Both the position numbers and the translations under genes were made by a program. The notes under the pieces are model-generated. The model was not told where the DNA came from. It ran no database searches and saw only the letters and a list, made by a program, of their open reading frames with translations. This document shows, one piece after another, positions 24,762-32,216 of a stretch of DNA of 33,304 nucleotides (its first letter is position 1; each line of letters opens with the position of its first letter). Location: assembly GCA_019686175.1 (NCBI GenBank), contig JADGHJ010000012.1:1-33304 (forward strand), given 5' to 3'. Source of the stretch: Chloroflexota bacterium (GTDB taxonomy: Bacteria > Chloroflexota > UBA6077 > JAJPHF01).

Positions 24762-27095
24762 ATGACCACGGTGGAACACCCCCCGCCGGTGGGCGAGCTC
24801 GGTTTGGCCCGCACCCGCGTCGAGGACCTGCGCCTGATCACGGGCGAAGGACACTACGTGGAGGACATCACGCTGCCCGGCACGTTGTCGCTGGCCTTCG
24901 TCCGCTCGCCGTACCCCCACGCCCGCATCGCGCGCATCGATGCGACAGCGGCCGCCGCCGCGCCGGGCGTGGTCGGCGTGTTCACGGGCCGGGACATCCC
25001 CGCGATCTTCCCGATCCCGCTGCTGCCGATCGTGCCCAACCCGCGCGTCCCGCCGTACGAGCCGCTGGCCATCGAGGTGGTGCGGCACGTCGGCACCCCG
25101 GTGGCAGCAGTGGTGGCCGAGTCGCGGGCGGCGGCCGTCGATGCCGCGCAGTTGGTCGAGGTGGATTACGAGCCGCTGCCAGCGGTCGCTGACGCCGAGG
25201 CGGCGCTGGCCGACGGGGCCCCGCTGGTCTGGCCGGAGTTCGGCAGCAACGTCTGCTTCCAGGTGCGGATGCGCGACGGCAACCCGGAGCAGGCGTTCGC
25301 GCAAGCGGCCCACGTCGTGGCGCTGACCATCCGCTTCCCGCGCCTGGCGCCGGTACCGATGGAGCCACGGGCGATCCTGGCCCAGTACGATAAGTACACT
25401 GGCGAACTGACCGCCTGGGTGACCACGCAGGCGCCCACCGGCACGCGCGACCACCTGGCGCTGGCGCTCGACCTGCCGCAGAACCGCGTGCGGGTGATCG
25501 CGCCCGACGTCGGGGGCGGATTCGGGGCCCGCAGCCCGGCCTACCCGGAATTCATCGTCGCGGCCCACCTGGCACGGCGGCTCGGGCGGCCGTGTCGCGC
25601 GGTCAACACCCGCTCGGAGGACGTGGCGACCACGACGCACGCCCGTGACGAGGTGGTGCGGATAGAGGGCGCGTTCGACGCCGAAGGGCACCTGCTCGCG
25701 CTGCGGGGCCGGGTGGTCGCCAATCTAGGCGCGTTCCTGTACACCAACAGCATCGTCACGCCGCCGCGCATCGCCGCCATGATGCCGGGCTGCTACAAAG
25801 TCGAGCACGCCGACCTCGAGGTGTTCGCCGTCTTCACGCACACCAACCCCACCGGTCCCTACCGTGGCGCCGGGCGGCCCGAGGCAGCCGACTGCATCGA
25901 GCGGCTGATGGACGCTGCTGCCCGCCAGCTCCGCCTGGACCCCATCGAGCTGCGGCGCAAGAACTTCATCGAGCCCAATGAGTTCCCACACCGCATCCCC
26001 ACCGGGCCGGTGTACGACTCGGGCAACTACCCGGGCGCGCTAGAACAGGTCATCGCGCTGAGCGGCTACCACGACCTGAAGCGCCAGCAGGCGGAGGAGC
26101 GCGCGCGTGGCGAGCGCACGCTGATGGGCGTGGGGCTGGCAACCTTCGTGGAGCCTAGCGCGGCCGGCTGGGAGAGCGGCTTCGTGCGCATCGAGGCCTC
26201 CGGCCGCGTCTCGGCCGCCACGGGCTCGTCGGCCCACGGTCAGGGCCACGAGACCACCTTCGCGCAGATCCTGGCTCACCACCTCCAGATCCCCTTCGAG
26301 CACATCGTCGTCCGCCACGGGGACACCCACGTCGGGCCGCCCGGGGTGGGCACATTCGGCAGCCGCAGTACAGTGCTGGGCGGCACGGCGCTCGTCCAGG
26401 CCGCGCAGCAGGTGGTCGAGAAGGCCAAGCGTATCGCCGCCTCGCTGCTGGAGGCGAGCCCGGACGACGTGGAGCTACGTGAGGGGACGTTCCGGGTAGC
26501 CGGCGTGGCGGGGCGCACGGTGACCTGGGCGCAGGTGGCCGCCGCGGCCTACGGGCGCGGCAAGCTGCCGCCCGGCGAGACGCTCGGGCTGGAGGCCAGC
26601 GCCTACTACAACGCGCCGCGCGAGACGTTCGGCTTCGGCGCGGCGGTGGCCGTGGTGCGGATCGACCCCGACACGGGCGAGACGCGCGTCGAGAAGCTGT
26701 ACTGCGTCGACGATTGCGGCACCGTCATCAATCCACTCCTGGTGGAAGGGCAGATCCAGGGCGGCACGGCCCAGGGCCTCGGCCAAGCGCTGCTGGAGCA
26801 GGTCGTGTACGAGCCCGACGGCACGCTGGTCACCGGCTCGCTGATGCACTACGCGCTGCCCCGTGCCCGCACCATGCCCGAGCTGGTCATCGCCGAGCAG
26901 GTGACCCCCTCCCCGCTCAACCCCCTGGGGGCGAAAGGGGTCGGTGAGTCCGGCACCATCATCGGCACCGTGCCGATCATGAACGCGGTCGCCGACGCGC
27001 TGGAGCCGCTGGGAATCCAACACCTCGATATGCCATACACCGCAGAGCGCGTCTGGCAGGCGATCCAGGCCGCTCGGCAGCAGCACCCCTCGTAA
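24762..27095 (+). CDS. Xanthine dehydrogenase-family molybdenum-binding (large) subunit
   Basis: The 777-residue protein is the Mo-cofactor subunit of a molybdenum hydroxylase, a family that includes xanthine dehydrogenase, CO dehydrogenase and aldehyde oxidases. The N-terminal part, RVEDLRLITGEGHYVEDITLPG, is typical. Cofactor motifs include GGGFGAR, P-Y-R-G-A-G-R (366-372) and GAKGVGESGT with the catalytic Glu729. The PYRGAGR loop resembles the so-called form II CoxL loop (AYRGAGR) and lacks the CSFR loop of true CO dehydrogenase, so CO oxidation is unlikely. The medium FAD and small [2Fe-2S] subunit genes normally lie beside it; none is here. GAAGGAG stands 9 bases before the ATG, and a TATCAT box is at 24673-24678. 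The substrate is unknown. Confidence 0.9.
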   Translation: MTTVEHPPPVGELGLARTRVEDLRLITGEGHYVEDITLPGTLSLAFVRSPYPHARIARIDATAAAAAPGVVGVFTGRDIPAIFPIPLLPIVPNPRVPPYEPLAIEVVRHVGTPVAAVVAESRAAAVDAAQLVEVDYEPLPAVADAEAALADGAPLVWPEFGSNVCFQVRMRDGNPEQAFAQAAHVVALTIRFPRLAPVPMEPRAILAQYDKYTGELTAWVTTQAPTGTRDHLALALDLPQNRVRVIAPDVGGGFGARSPAYPEFIVAAHLARRLGRPCRAVNTRSEDVATTTHARDEVVRIEGAFDAEGHLLALRGRVVANLGAFLYTNSIVTPPRIAAMMPGCYKVEHADLEVFAVFTHTNPTGPYRGAGRPEAADCIERLMDAAARQLRLDPIELRRKNFIEPNEFPHRIPTGPVYDSGNYPGALEQVIALSGYHDLKRQQAEERARGERTLMGVGLATFVEPSAAGWESGFVRIEASGRVSAATGSSAHGQGHETTFAQILAHHLQIPFEHIVVRHGDTHVGPPGVGTFGSRSTVLGGTALVQAAQQVVEKAKRIAASLLEASPDDVELREGTFRVAGVAGRTVTWAQVAAAAYGRGKLPPGETLGLEASAYYNAPRETFGFGAAVAVVRIDPDTGETRVEKLYCVDDCGTVINPLLVEGQIQGGTAQGLGQALLEQVVYEPDGTLVTGSLMHYALPRARTMPELVIAEQVTPSPLNPLGAKGVGESGTIIGTVPIMNAVADALEPLGIQHLDMPYTAERVWQAIQAARQQHPS

Positions 27096-27192
27096 GCACC
27101 CGGCCCTCGACCACCCGGCAGCCGTAGCCGCGCCGATGGCGAGGGCCGTCGTCTGCCCGCCGCCCAGCTCCCAGGCCACCACCCGCACCCGC

Positions 27193-27231
27193 GAAGTTGA
27201 GCATGATGATATATAATGTTTTGGAAGTTGA
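27193..27231. repeat. AT-rich island with 8-bp direct repeats flanking a TATAAT box
   Basis: GAAGTTGA occurs at 27193-27200 and again at 27224-27231, exactly 31 bases apart, about three helical turns. Each copy is followed within 2-4 bases by ATGAT. Between them lies TATAAT (27212-27217). The stretch 27193-27245 is strongly AT-rich in an otherwise GC-rich window. It looks like a promoter with paired operator sites for the small gene at 27287. No good -35 hexamer is seen for TATAAT. Confidence 0.5.
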
Positions 27232-27286
27232 TAAGATGATTGTGCGGTAGTGTGGTCGGAGACCGCCTGCCGCCGCGGAGGTTGTC

Positions 27287-27487
27287 ATGGCTACGAACGT
27301 TTCCGCAGTCCGCGCCGCACACGCGCCCCAGACGACCTGGGTGGCCCGGCTCGGCGACGCCCTGAATCGGTTCCTCGATCATTGGGGCAGCGGCCCAGAG
27401 CTGGTCTGCGGTGACACGGACTCCAGCCTGCTGGCGATCGCCCGCGATGTCCGCAGCGAGGGCTGGGTGACCCGTCGCGCGGCATAA
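27287..27487 (+). CDS. Small hypothetical protein (66 residues)
   Basis: This short soluble protein matches no family I recognise. The case for a gene rests on a strong ribosome binding site (GGAGG at 27275-27279, 7 bases before the ATG), an AT-rich promoter-like stretch upstream and good codon usage. The sequence has a helical, tryptophan-containing middle (WVARLGDALNRFLDHWGSG), then one Cys, and a basic end (TRRAA). No membrane segment is present. It lies 191 bases after the molybdenum hydroxylase gene and 59 bases before the D-2-hydroxyacid dehydrogenase gene. It could be a small regulatory or binding protein; no function can be assigned. Confidence 0.55.
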   Translation: MATNVSAVRAAHAPQTTWVARLGDALNRFLDHWGSGPELVCGDTDSSLLAIARDVRSEGWVTRRAA

Positions 27488-27502
27488 CTCCACGCGAGCG
27501 GC

Positions 27503-27508
27503 TACAAT
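27503..27508 (+). promoter_or_regulatory. Candidate -10 box for the D-2-hydroxyacid dehydrogenase gene
   Basis: TACAAT matches five of six bases of the consensus, 38 bases before the ATG at 27547. The -35 region is poor. It suggests transcription separate from the small upstream ORF. Confidence 0.4.
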
Positions 27509-27546
27509 CGCCCTAGCACGAATCCCTTGGAGGGAGAGGCAGGGCG

Positions 27547-28530
27547 ATGAAGACGCTCGTGGTGGACCTGCGCGACCGGGTAGAGCTGGCACGCCCGCGC
27601 ATTCCCGACGTTCTGTCGGTCCAGTTCGTCGGCCGCGAGCCAGCGGCCCTGCAGGCGGCGCTGGCCGACACCGAGATCCTGCTCACCTCCCCCTGGCTCC
27701 CGGTCACGCCTACGCTCCTCGATGCGGCCCCACGGCTGCGCTTCATCCAGCTCCCCAGCGCCGGGTTCGACAAGGTGGACCTGGCGGCCACCCGCACCCG
27801 CGGCATTCCGGTGGCCAACGCCGCGGGCGCGAACGCCTCGACGGTGGCGGAGTACGTGTTCCTGGTCGCCATGGCCCTGCAGCGCCGCCTGTTCGAGTGC
27901 CACGCGGGTGTCAGCGCCGGCGAGTTCGCGTCGGCCAAGAGCCGTCTGATGGCCGCCGGGCTGCACGAGCTGGCGGGCAAGACGCTCGGGATCATTGGGC
28001 TGGGCCGCATCGGCAAGCACGTCGCGCGCCGGGCCGCCGCGTTCGATCTGCGCACGCTGTACTACGACATCGTGCGCCCCTCTGCCGAGGAAGAGGCCGC
28101 GCTCCAGGTGACCTTCGCGCCGCTGGACGCACTGCTGCGCGCGGCGGACATCTTGACGGTCCACGTGCCGCTCGATGCCAGCACTTACCACCTGGTGGGC
28201 GAGCGGGAGCTAGCGCTGCTGAAGCCCACCGCGCTGGTGATCAACGCCGCGCGGGGCCCGATCGTCGATCCTGCACCGCTGGCGCAGATGGTGGAAGATG
28301 GCCGCCTGGGCGGTGCCGCCGTGGACGTGTTCGAGGAAGAGCCAGCCCCACCCAGCGACCCACTGGTCCGCCTGGCGCGCACAGGGCATCCCCGTCTCAT
28401 CCTCACGCCCCACGTAGCTGGTGTGACGAGCGAAGCTACCGCCCGCGGGCTCCAGCAGGCGTTCGACAACGCTGCCCGCTTCGCTCGCGGCGAGCCCCCG
28501 CAGGACATCGTGAACGGCGTGGCCGTCTAG
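27547..28530 (+). CDS. D-2-hydroxyacid dehydrogenase
   Basis: The 327-residue NAD(P)-dependent enzyme reduces 2-keto acids or oxidises D-2-hydroxy acids. The dinucleotide motif is GIIGLGRIGKH (glycines 151, 153 and 156). The catalytic set is present: Arg236 in NAARGPIVD, Glu265 in DVFEEEP and His289 in LTPHVAG. The substrate-binding N-terminal domain has LRFIQLPSAGFDKVDLAA and ANAAGANASTVAEYVF. The subclass (glyoxylate, hydroxypyruvate, phosphoglycerate or lactate) cannot be told; there is no ACT domain, so classic serine-pathway SerA is unlikely. A GGAGGGAGAGGCAGGG purine run precedes the ATG. It is convergent with the secreted protein gene downstream. Confidence 0.92.
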   Translation: MKTLVVDLRDRVELARPRIPDVLSVQFVGREPAALQAALADTEILLTSPWLPVTPTLLDAAPRLRFIQLPSAGFDKVDLAATRTRGIPVANAAGANASTVAEYVFLVAMALQRRLFECHAGVSAGEFASAKSRLMAAGLHELAGKTLGIIGLGRIGKHVARRAAAFDLRTLYYDIVRPSAEEEAALQVTFAPLDALLRAADILTVHVPLDASTYHLVGERELALLKPTALVINAARGPIVDPAPLAQMVEDGRLGGAAVDVFEEEPAPPSDPLVRLARTGHPRLILTPHVAGVTSEATARGLQQAFDNAARFARGEPPQDIVNGVAV

Positions 28531-28593
28531 CTGGGACGTGCTCCACGGCCCTGCGGACCGTCAGTCCATGCCGCGCGCAGCGAGCGGGGCGGC

Positions 28594-28660
28594 GCCGGCC
28601 GAGCGGCGAGGAGGCCGGCTGGCGGCGGCGGACACGGGTCTCGCCCGCCTCTGCCGCCGC
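28594..28660. terminator. Two GC-rich hairpins between convergent genes, possible terminator
   Basis: The 137-base convergent spacer holds a perfect 7-bp stem at 28594-28600 / 28613-28619 (GCCGGCC / GGCCGGC) and an 11-bp stem with one wobble pair at 28622-28632 / 28650-28660. No T-tract follows on either strand, so this is not a classic intrinsic terminator. The position between two gene ends makes a bidirectional stop plausible. Confidence 0.38.
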
Positions 28661-28667
28661 GCAGCGG

Positions 28668-29714
28668 TTACGGCATGTCCGGCTCGAAGGCGAAGCGCAT
28701 GTTCGTGTTGGGGAGCTGGCCGGGGCGGTTGAGACCCAGCTCGTTGGCGTTGTTGTACTGCCGGATCCACACGCTATCGGCCGCCTGGGCCGCCAAGTCG
28801 CCGGGCAGTCCGACGCCGGTGATCAGCGTCTTGAACCACTCCGCCATCAACAGCCCCTCGGTGCAGCGGCACTCCTGTCGGTAGTGCATGATGCCTCGCT
28901 GATAGCGCTGGTACACGAACCCCTGGTTGGTGGGATCGTAGGCCGGCCGACTGATGACAGCGCCCCAGATCTCGAGGTTGGCGAGAGTGACCAGGTTGGG
29001 CGGGACCGTGCCCTCGGGCACCGTGGTGCGGAACGTGGTCCAGAACTGGACGGGCAGGCCGTTCCACTCCTCGGGCGCGTTGGCCTGGATGAACGCTTCG
29101 ATGTCGGTGGCGTAGGTCGGGCTTCCCACGGGCGGCGTGGCGTTCTTCAGCTCCTCATCCACATCAGGGAACACCGAGCCGTTGATGCGCGTGTAGGGCA
29201 TCAGGCCCGGATCGAGCAGGTTGAGCGTGCCCACGCCCTGTGGCTGGATCTCCATGACCAGGCGCTGGAAGAACTGGACCTGCGAGCCATTGAGCAGGAA
29301 CTTGCGCGAGATCGGGTAGCCGAAGGTGCGTACGGCGCCACGCGCGTTGAAGTACTCCCAGAACTGGTCGTCACGGATGCAGAACCCGGTCTGCGGGAAG
29401 CAGCGCTCGGCCGCTACGGGGCCCAGCGGTGGGGCCGTGGGTGTGGGAACAACGACTGTCGGGGCCGGGGTAGGACTGCCGCGCGGGCTCGGCGGCTGGA
29501 CCACCGGTGTCCGCGGGCTGGGCGGTAGGGCCGGCCGCGTGGGCGTGAACTGTGGCGCGGGGGCAGCGGCCGTCACTTGTGGCGCCGGCGCGGCCTGCGC
29601 CACCGCGGAGGTTCCCCAGGCGTCGTGCGGCGGTGTGGCGCGGTCCCAGAACCAGAAGGCAGCAGCCAGGACGACCAGGACGAGCGCGGGCAGGACCCGC
29701 AGCAGGACGCGCAT
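28668..29714 (-). CDS. Secreted or membrane-anchored proline-rich protein of a Chloroflexota type
   Basis: The 348-residue protein starts with a signal peptide or signal anchor (about residues 3-23). A Pro/Thr/Ala-rich linker follows (about residues 40-98), with no lipobox. The globular part begins RCFPQTGFCIRDDQFWEYFNARGAVRTFGYP. It continues with a F-Q-R-x-V-M-E-I-Q-P-Q-G segment, matching extracellular modules common in Chloroflexota (consensus roughly T-G-H-x-x-x-x-x-F-x-x-Y-W-x-x-x-G-G-x-x-x-F-G-Y-P-I). A later stretch with two close cysteines (CRCTEG) may form a disulfide with the earlier C-x(7)-C pair. The function is unknown; cell-wall or surface binding is a guess. GGGAAG lies before the ATG. 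It is divergent from the polysaccharide operon. Confidence 0.78.
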   Translation of the reverse strand: MRVLLRVLPALVLVVLAAAFWFWDRATPPHDAWGTSAVAQAAPAPQVTAAAPAPQFTPTRPALPPSPRTPVVQPPSPRGSPTPAPTVVVPTPTAPPLGPVAAERCFPQTGFCIRDDQFWEYFNARGAVRTFGYPISRKFLLNGSQVQFFQRLVMEIQPQGVGTLNLLDPGLMPYTRINGSVFPDVDEELKNATPPVGSPTYATDIEAFIQANAPEEWNGLPVQFWTTFRTTVPEGTVPPNLVTLANLEIWGAVISRPAYDPTNQGFVYQRYQRGIMHYRQECRCTEGLLMAEWFKTLITGVGLPGDLAAQAADSVWIRQYNNANELGLNRPGQLPNTNMRFAFEPDMP

Positions 29715-29825
29715 CGCTTTCTTCCCCTCCCAGCGTCAGATTGCAAGGTTGCCGTGCGGCGACGGGCCGCGGCCCGGCTCCGGCGGCTCGCCGCCACGGA
29801 GCAGGGACCGTACCAGGTGCGCGGT

Positions 29826-29855
29826 TTGCCGCCACGCGGGACCGGTCTGTATAGT
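29826..29855 (+). promoter_or_regulatory. Candidate sigma70-type promoter for the polysaccharide operon
   Basis: TTGCCG (29826-29831), an 18-base spacer and TATAGT (29850-29855) lie upstream of the first Wzz-like gene. The -10 matches five of six and the -35 three of six. The leader would be about 85 bases to GTG 29949, or about 35 to the alternative GTG 29898. Confidence 0.45.
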
Positions 29856-29948
29856 AGCCCGGCTGGGGCGGCCCCACGAAGAGGGCAAGCCCCGTCGGTG
29901 GACAGTGTGCGCCCCCCACACGAGACATGGGCGCGCGGAGCGGAGCGC

Positions 29949-30665
29949 GTGGAGCTGGGCCACTACCTCGACATCGTGCGCCGGCGCTGGTGGCTGGTGG
30001 CACTGACCACGCTGGCTGCCCTGCTGGTCGCCGGGCTGCTGGCCTACCGCGGCGCCTCGGCGTACAAGGCGACCGTGCGGGTCGCGGTCAGCGTGCCGGT
30101 GCCACAGGATTGCCTGGTCGGGCAGCAGCGGGAGTACGACTGCAACTATTACGCCTGGCTGGCCTCGGAATACCTGGCAGACGATCTCAGCGAGCTGGTA
30201 CGGAGCAGAGCGTTCGCCGAGGACGTCGGCGCGCTGTTGGGAGAGCCCTTCGATCCGAAGAGCATCAGCGACGTGGTGCGCACCCGCAAGACGCACCGCA
30301 TCTTGAGCATCACGGTAGCCGCGAACACGTTCGACCGCGCCCACCGGCTGGGCAACGCGATCGTAGAGACGCTGCGCACCAACTCGGGCAAGTACCTGGC
30401 CCAGCTGGCGGCGCAGTCCGGTCAGGTGGTGGTCATCGATCCGCCGGAGACGCAGCGCGGCGACGGCCCTGCGGCAGTGGCGCTGGAGATCGGCTTGCGG
30501 ACCCTGCTCGGCTTGCTGTTCGGGCTGGCGCTGGTCTTCGCGCTGGACTACTTCGACCCGACGCTCCGCAACGAGCGGGATGTCACGCGCACGCTGGGGC
30601 TACCGGTCCTGGGCGAGATCCCCGGCCTGCACAACGGGCGGCGCCCCGCCGCGACGCGCGGATGA
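29949..30665 (+). CDS. Wzz/CapA-like polysaccharide co-polymerase, first copy
   Basis: This protein of about 238 residues is a chain-length determinant-type membrane protein that helps set polysaccharide length and export. It opens ELGHYLDIVRRRWWLVALTTLAALLVAGLLAY, with the basic, Trp-rich motif and first membrane segment of the family. A periplasmic-type middle region of about 140 residues follows (RVAVSVPVPQD with two cysteines), then the second membrane segment (LRTLLGLLFGLALVFALDYFD). The tail has the usual R-x-x-x-D-V-x-x-x-L-G-L-P-V-L-G-E-I-P end. GTG 29949 is preferred because the family starts there; GTG 29898 is an alternative. The second copy starts 4 bases after this stop. The longer open frame upstream is shadow sequence. 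Confidence 0.83.
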   Translation: MELGHYLDIVRRRWWLVALTTLAALLVAGLLAYRGASAYKATVRVAVSVPVPQDCLVGQQREYDCNYYAWLASEYLADDLSELVRSRAFAEDVGALLGEPFDPKSISDVVRTRKTHRILSITVAANTFDRAHRLGNAIVETLRTNSGKYLAQLAAQSGQVVVIDPPETQRGDGPAAVALEIGLRTLLGLLFGLALVFALDYFDPTLRNERDVTRTLGLPVLGEIPGLHNGRRPAATRG

Positions 30666-30669
30666 CGCG

Positions 30670-31458
30670 GTGCAACTGACGGACTATTTGGCGGTCGTCC
30701 GCAAGAACTGGTGGCTGATCCTGCTGGCGGCAGTGGTCACCGCGCTCAGTGCCCTCGCCTTCTCCAAGCTGCAGACGCCGGTGTACCGGTCCTCGGTGGT
30801 GCTGCAAGTGACGGGGCGGGTAGACTACGGGACAACGCTCGCGCTCAACAACCAGCTGCGCCAGCTCACCAACCGCATCCGGACACGCAACCTCGCGAGC
30901 GAGGTGGACAACCGGTACCAGTTCGACCTGGGGGCCGAGCGGCTGCTCGAGAAGGTGCATGTGCAGGCGTTCTCGGACAGCACCAGCATCCAGATCGACG
31001 TCGACGATAGCAGCCCGGCCCGCGCGCGCCAGATCGCCCGGGGCTTCGCCGAGGTGTTCGCCGAGCGCGAGGCCGCGGCTATGGAGGGGGTGCCCACCTC
31101 GGAGCGGCGCGTCGTGGAGATGCTCGACGAGCCGACGCCGCCGCGCTTGCACTGGCCGCAGACCCGGGTGTTCGTCCTGTCCGGCCTGCTCCTCGGGCTG
31201 CTGATCGGGCTGGTGCTAGCGTTCGTGCGCGAGTACCTGGACGATTCGCTGAAGAGCCCGGCAGAAGTCGAGCGCTACCTCGGGTTGCCGACGCTCGCGG
31301 TCATCCCGCGCGCCCCAGCCGGCGTCCCGGCCCGGGGCGCGAGCAAACGGCCGGTGCCTGCGACGCCCCTGCCCCGGCGGGAGGAGGCGGGGGCGGGAGC
31401 ACCGCGTCGGCTCGGTCGGCGCGCGCCGCGTGGTCGGCGGCCGGGCGGCCGCAACTAG
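30670..31458 (+). CDS. Wzz/CapA-like polysaccharide co-polymerase, second copy
   Basis: The 262-residue protein is a second chain-length determinant-type protein. It opens VQLTDYLAVVRKNWWLILLAAVVTALSALAF (membrane segment 1). A middle region follows with helical heptad character around TLALNNQLRQLTNRIRTRNLASEVDN. Membrane segment 2 is VFVLSGLLLGLLIGLVLAF, and the tail includes SPAEVERYLGLPTLAVIPRAP. Unlike the first copy it carries a long basic, Arg/Pro-rich end of about 55 residues. GTG 30670 lies 4 bases after the previous stop, so translation is probably coupled. The two copies may form a mixed complex that activates the CpsD-type kinase encoded next. Confidence 0.85.
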   Translation: MQLTDYLAVVRKNWWLILLAAVVTALSALAFSKLQTPVYRSSVVLQVTGRVDYGTTLALNNQLRQLTNRIRTRNLASEVDNRYQFDLGAERLLEKVHVQAFSDSTSIQIDVDDSSPARARQIARGFAEVFAEREAAAMEGVPTSERRVVEMLDEPTPPRLHWPQTRVFVLSGLLLGLLIGLVLAFVREYLDDSLKSPAEVERYLGLPTLAVIPRAPAGVPARGASKRPVPATPLPRREEAGAGAPRRLGRRAPRGRRPGGRN

Positions 31459-31473
31459 AAACGGAGGCCTGCC

Positions 31474-32184
31474 GTGGTGTTGAAAGCGGTCCGGCGTGGC
31501 GCGGCGCGGCCGGAGAGCCGCGAGCCTGCCGAATTGATCACCTTGCGCGATCCGCGCTCGCCCATCGCCGAGGCGTATCGCGCCCTGCGCACCAACATCC
31601 AGTTCAGCAGCCTGGACACGGTGCTGCGCACGGTCCTGGTGACCAGCGCCGGGCCAGCAGAGGGCAAGTCCACCACCCTTGCCAACCTGGCGGTGGTCAC
31701 GGCCGAGAGCGGCACCCGGGTGCTGGCAGTGGACTGCGACCTGCGCCGGGCCAACCTCCACACGCTGTTCGGCCTCGACAACACCGAGGGCCTCACGAAT
31801 TTCATTCTCGCGGAGGGGAACGGCCCCCTGCCGGCGCAGCCGACGGGCGTGCCCAACCTCCAGGTCCTGACCACCGGGCCGTTGCCACCCAACCCCTCGG
31901 AGCTGCTCGCCTCGCGCCAGATGGCCCGGGTGCTCGACGTGCTGCGCGACGCGGCCGACCTCGTGCTGTTCGACGCGCCCCCGGTGGTAGCGGTGACCGA
32001 CGCGGCGATTCTGGCACCGCGCATGGACGGGGTGCTGCTGGTGGTAGACGCGGGGACCACGCGACGCGACTGGGCTCGCCGCGCCCGCGCGCAACTGGAG
32101 AAGGTGAACGCCCGTCTGCTGGGCGTCGTGCTCAACAACGCGCAGGTGGACACACAGCTCTACGGCTACTACGCGCAAGTGTAG
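31474..32184 (+). CDS. CpsD/CapB-type tyrosine-protein kinase (BY-kinase)
   Basis: The 236-residue cytoplasmic ATPase is a bacterial tyrosine kinase that works with Wzz-like membrane partners to control polysaccharide synthesis. The opening SPIAEAYRALRTNIQFSSLD is typical. Walker A is GPAEGKST (60-67). The Walker A' region is VLAVDCDLRRANLHTLFGL and Walker B is LVLFDAPPVVAVTDA. The C-terminus LYGYYAQV holds three tyrosines, a short version of the autophosphorylated Tyr cluster. GTG 31474 has GGAGG 6 bases upstream. The N-terminal basic segment (KAVRRGAARPESRE) may touch the Wzz tail. The gene order wzz-wzz-cpsD-rmlA matches exopolysaccharide operons. Confidence 0.9.
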   Translation: MVLKAVRRGAARPESREPAELITLRDPRSPIAEAYRALRTNIQFSSLDTVLRTVLVTSAGPAEGKSTTLANLAVVTAESGTRVLAVDCDLRRANLHTLFGLDNTEGLTNFILAEGNGPLPAQPTGVPNLQVLTTGPLPPNPSELLASRQMARVLDVLRDAADLVLFDAPPVVAVTDAAILAPRMDGVLLVVDAGTTRRDWARRARAQLEKVNARLLGVVLNNAQVDTQLYGYYAQV

Positions 32185-32216
32185 CGCCGGGGAGCCTAGA
32201 GAGGACGCAGCGAGCG

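Noticed and set aside
24762-27095. True carbon monoxide dehydrogenase (CoxL form I)
   Set aside because: The active-site loop reads PYRGAGR, not the CSFR-containing loop of form I enzymes, and no coxM or coxS neighbours are present.
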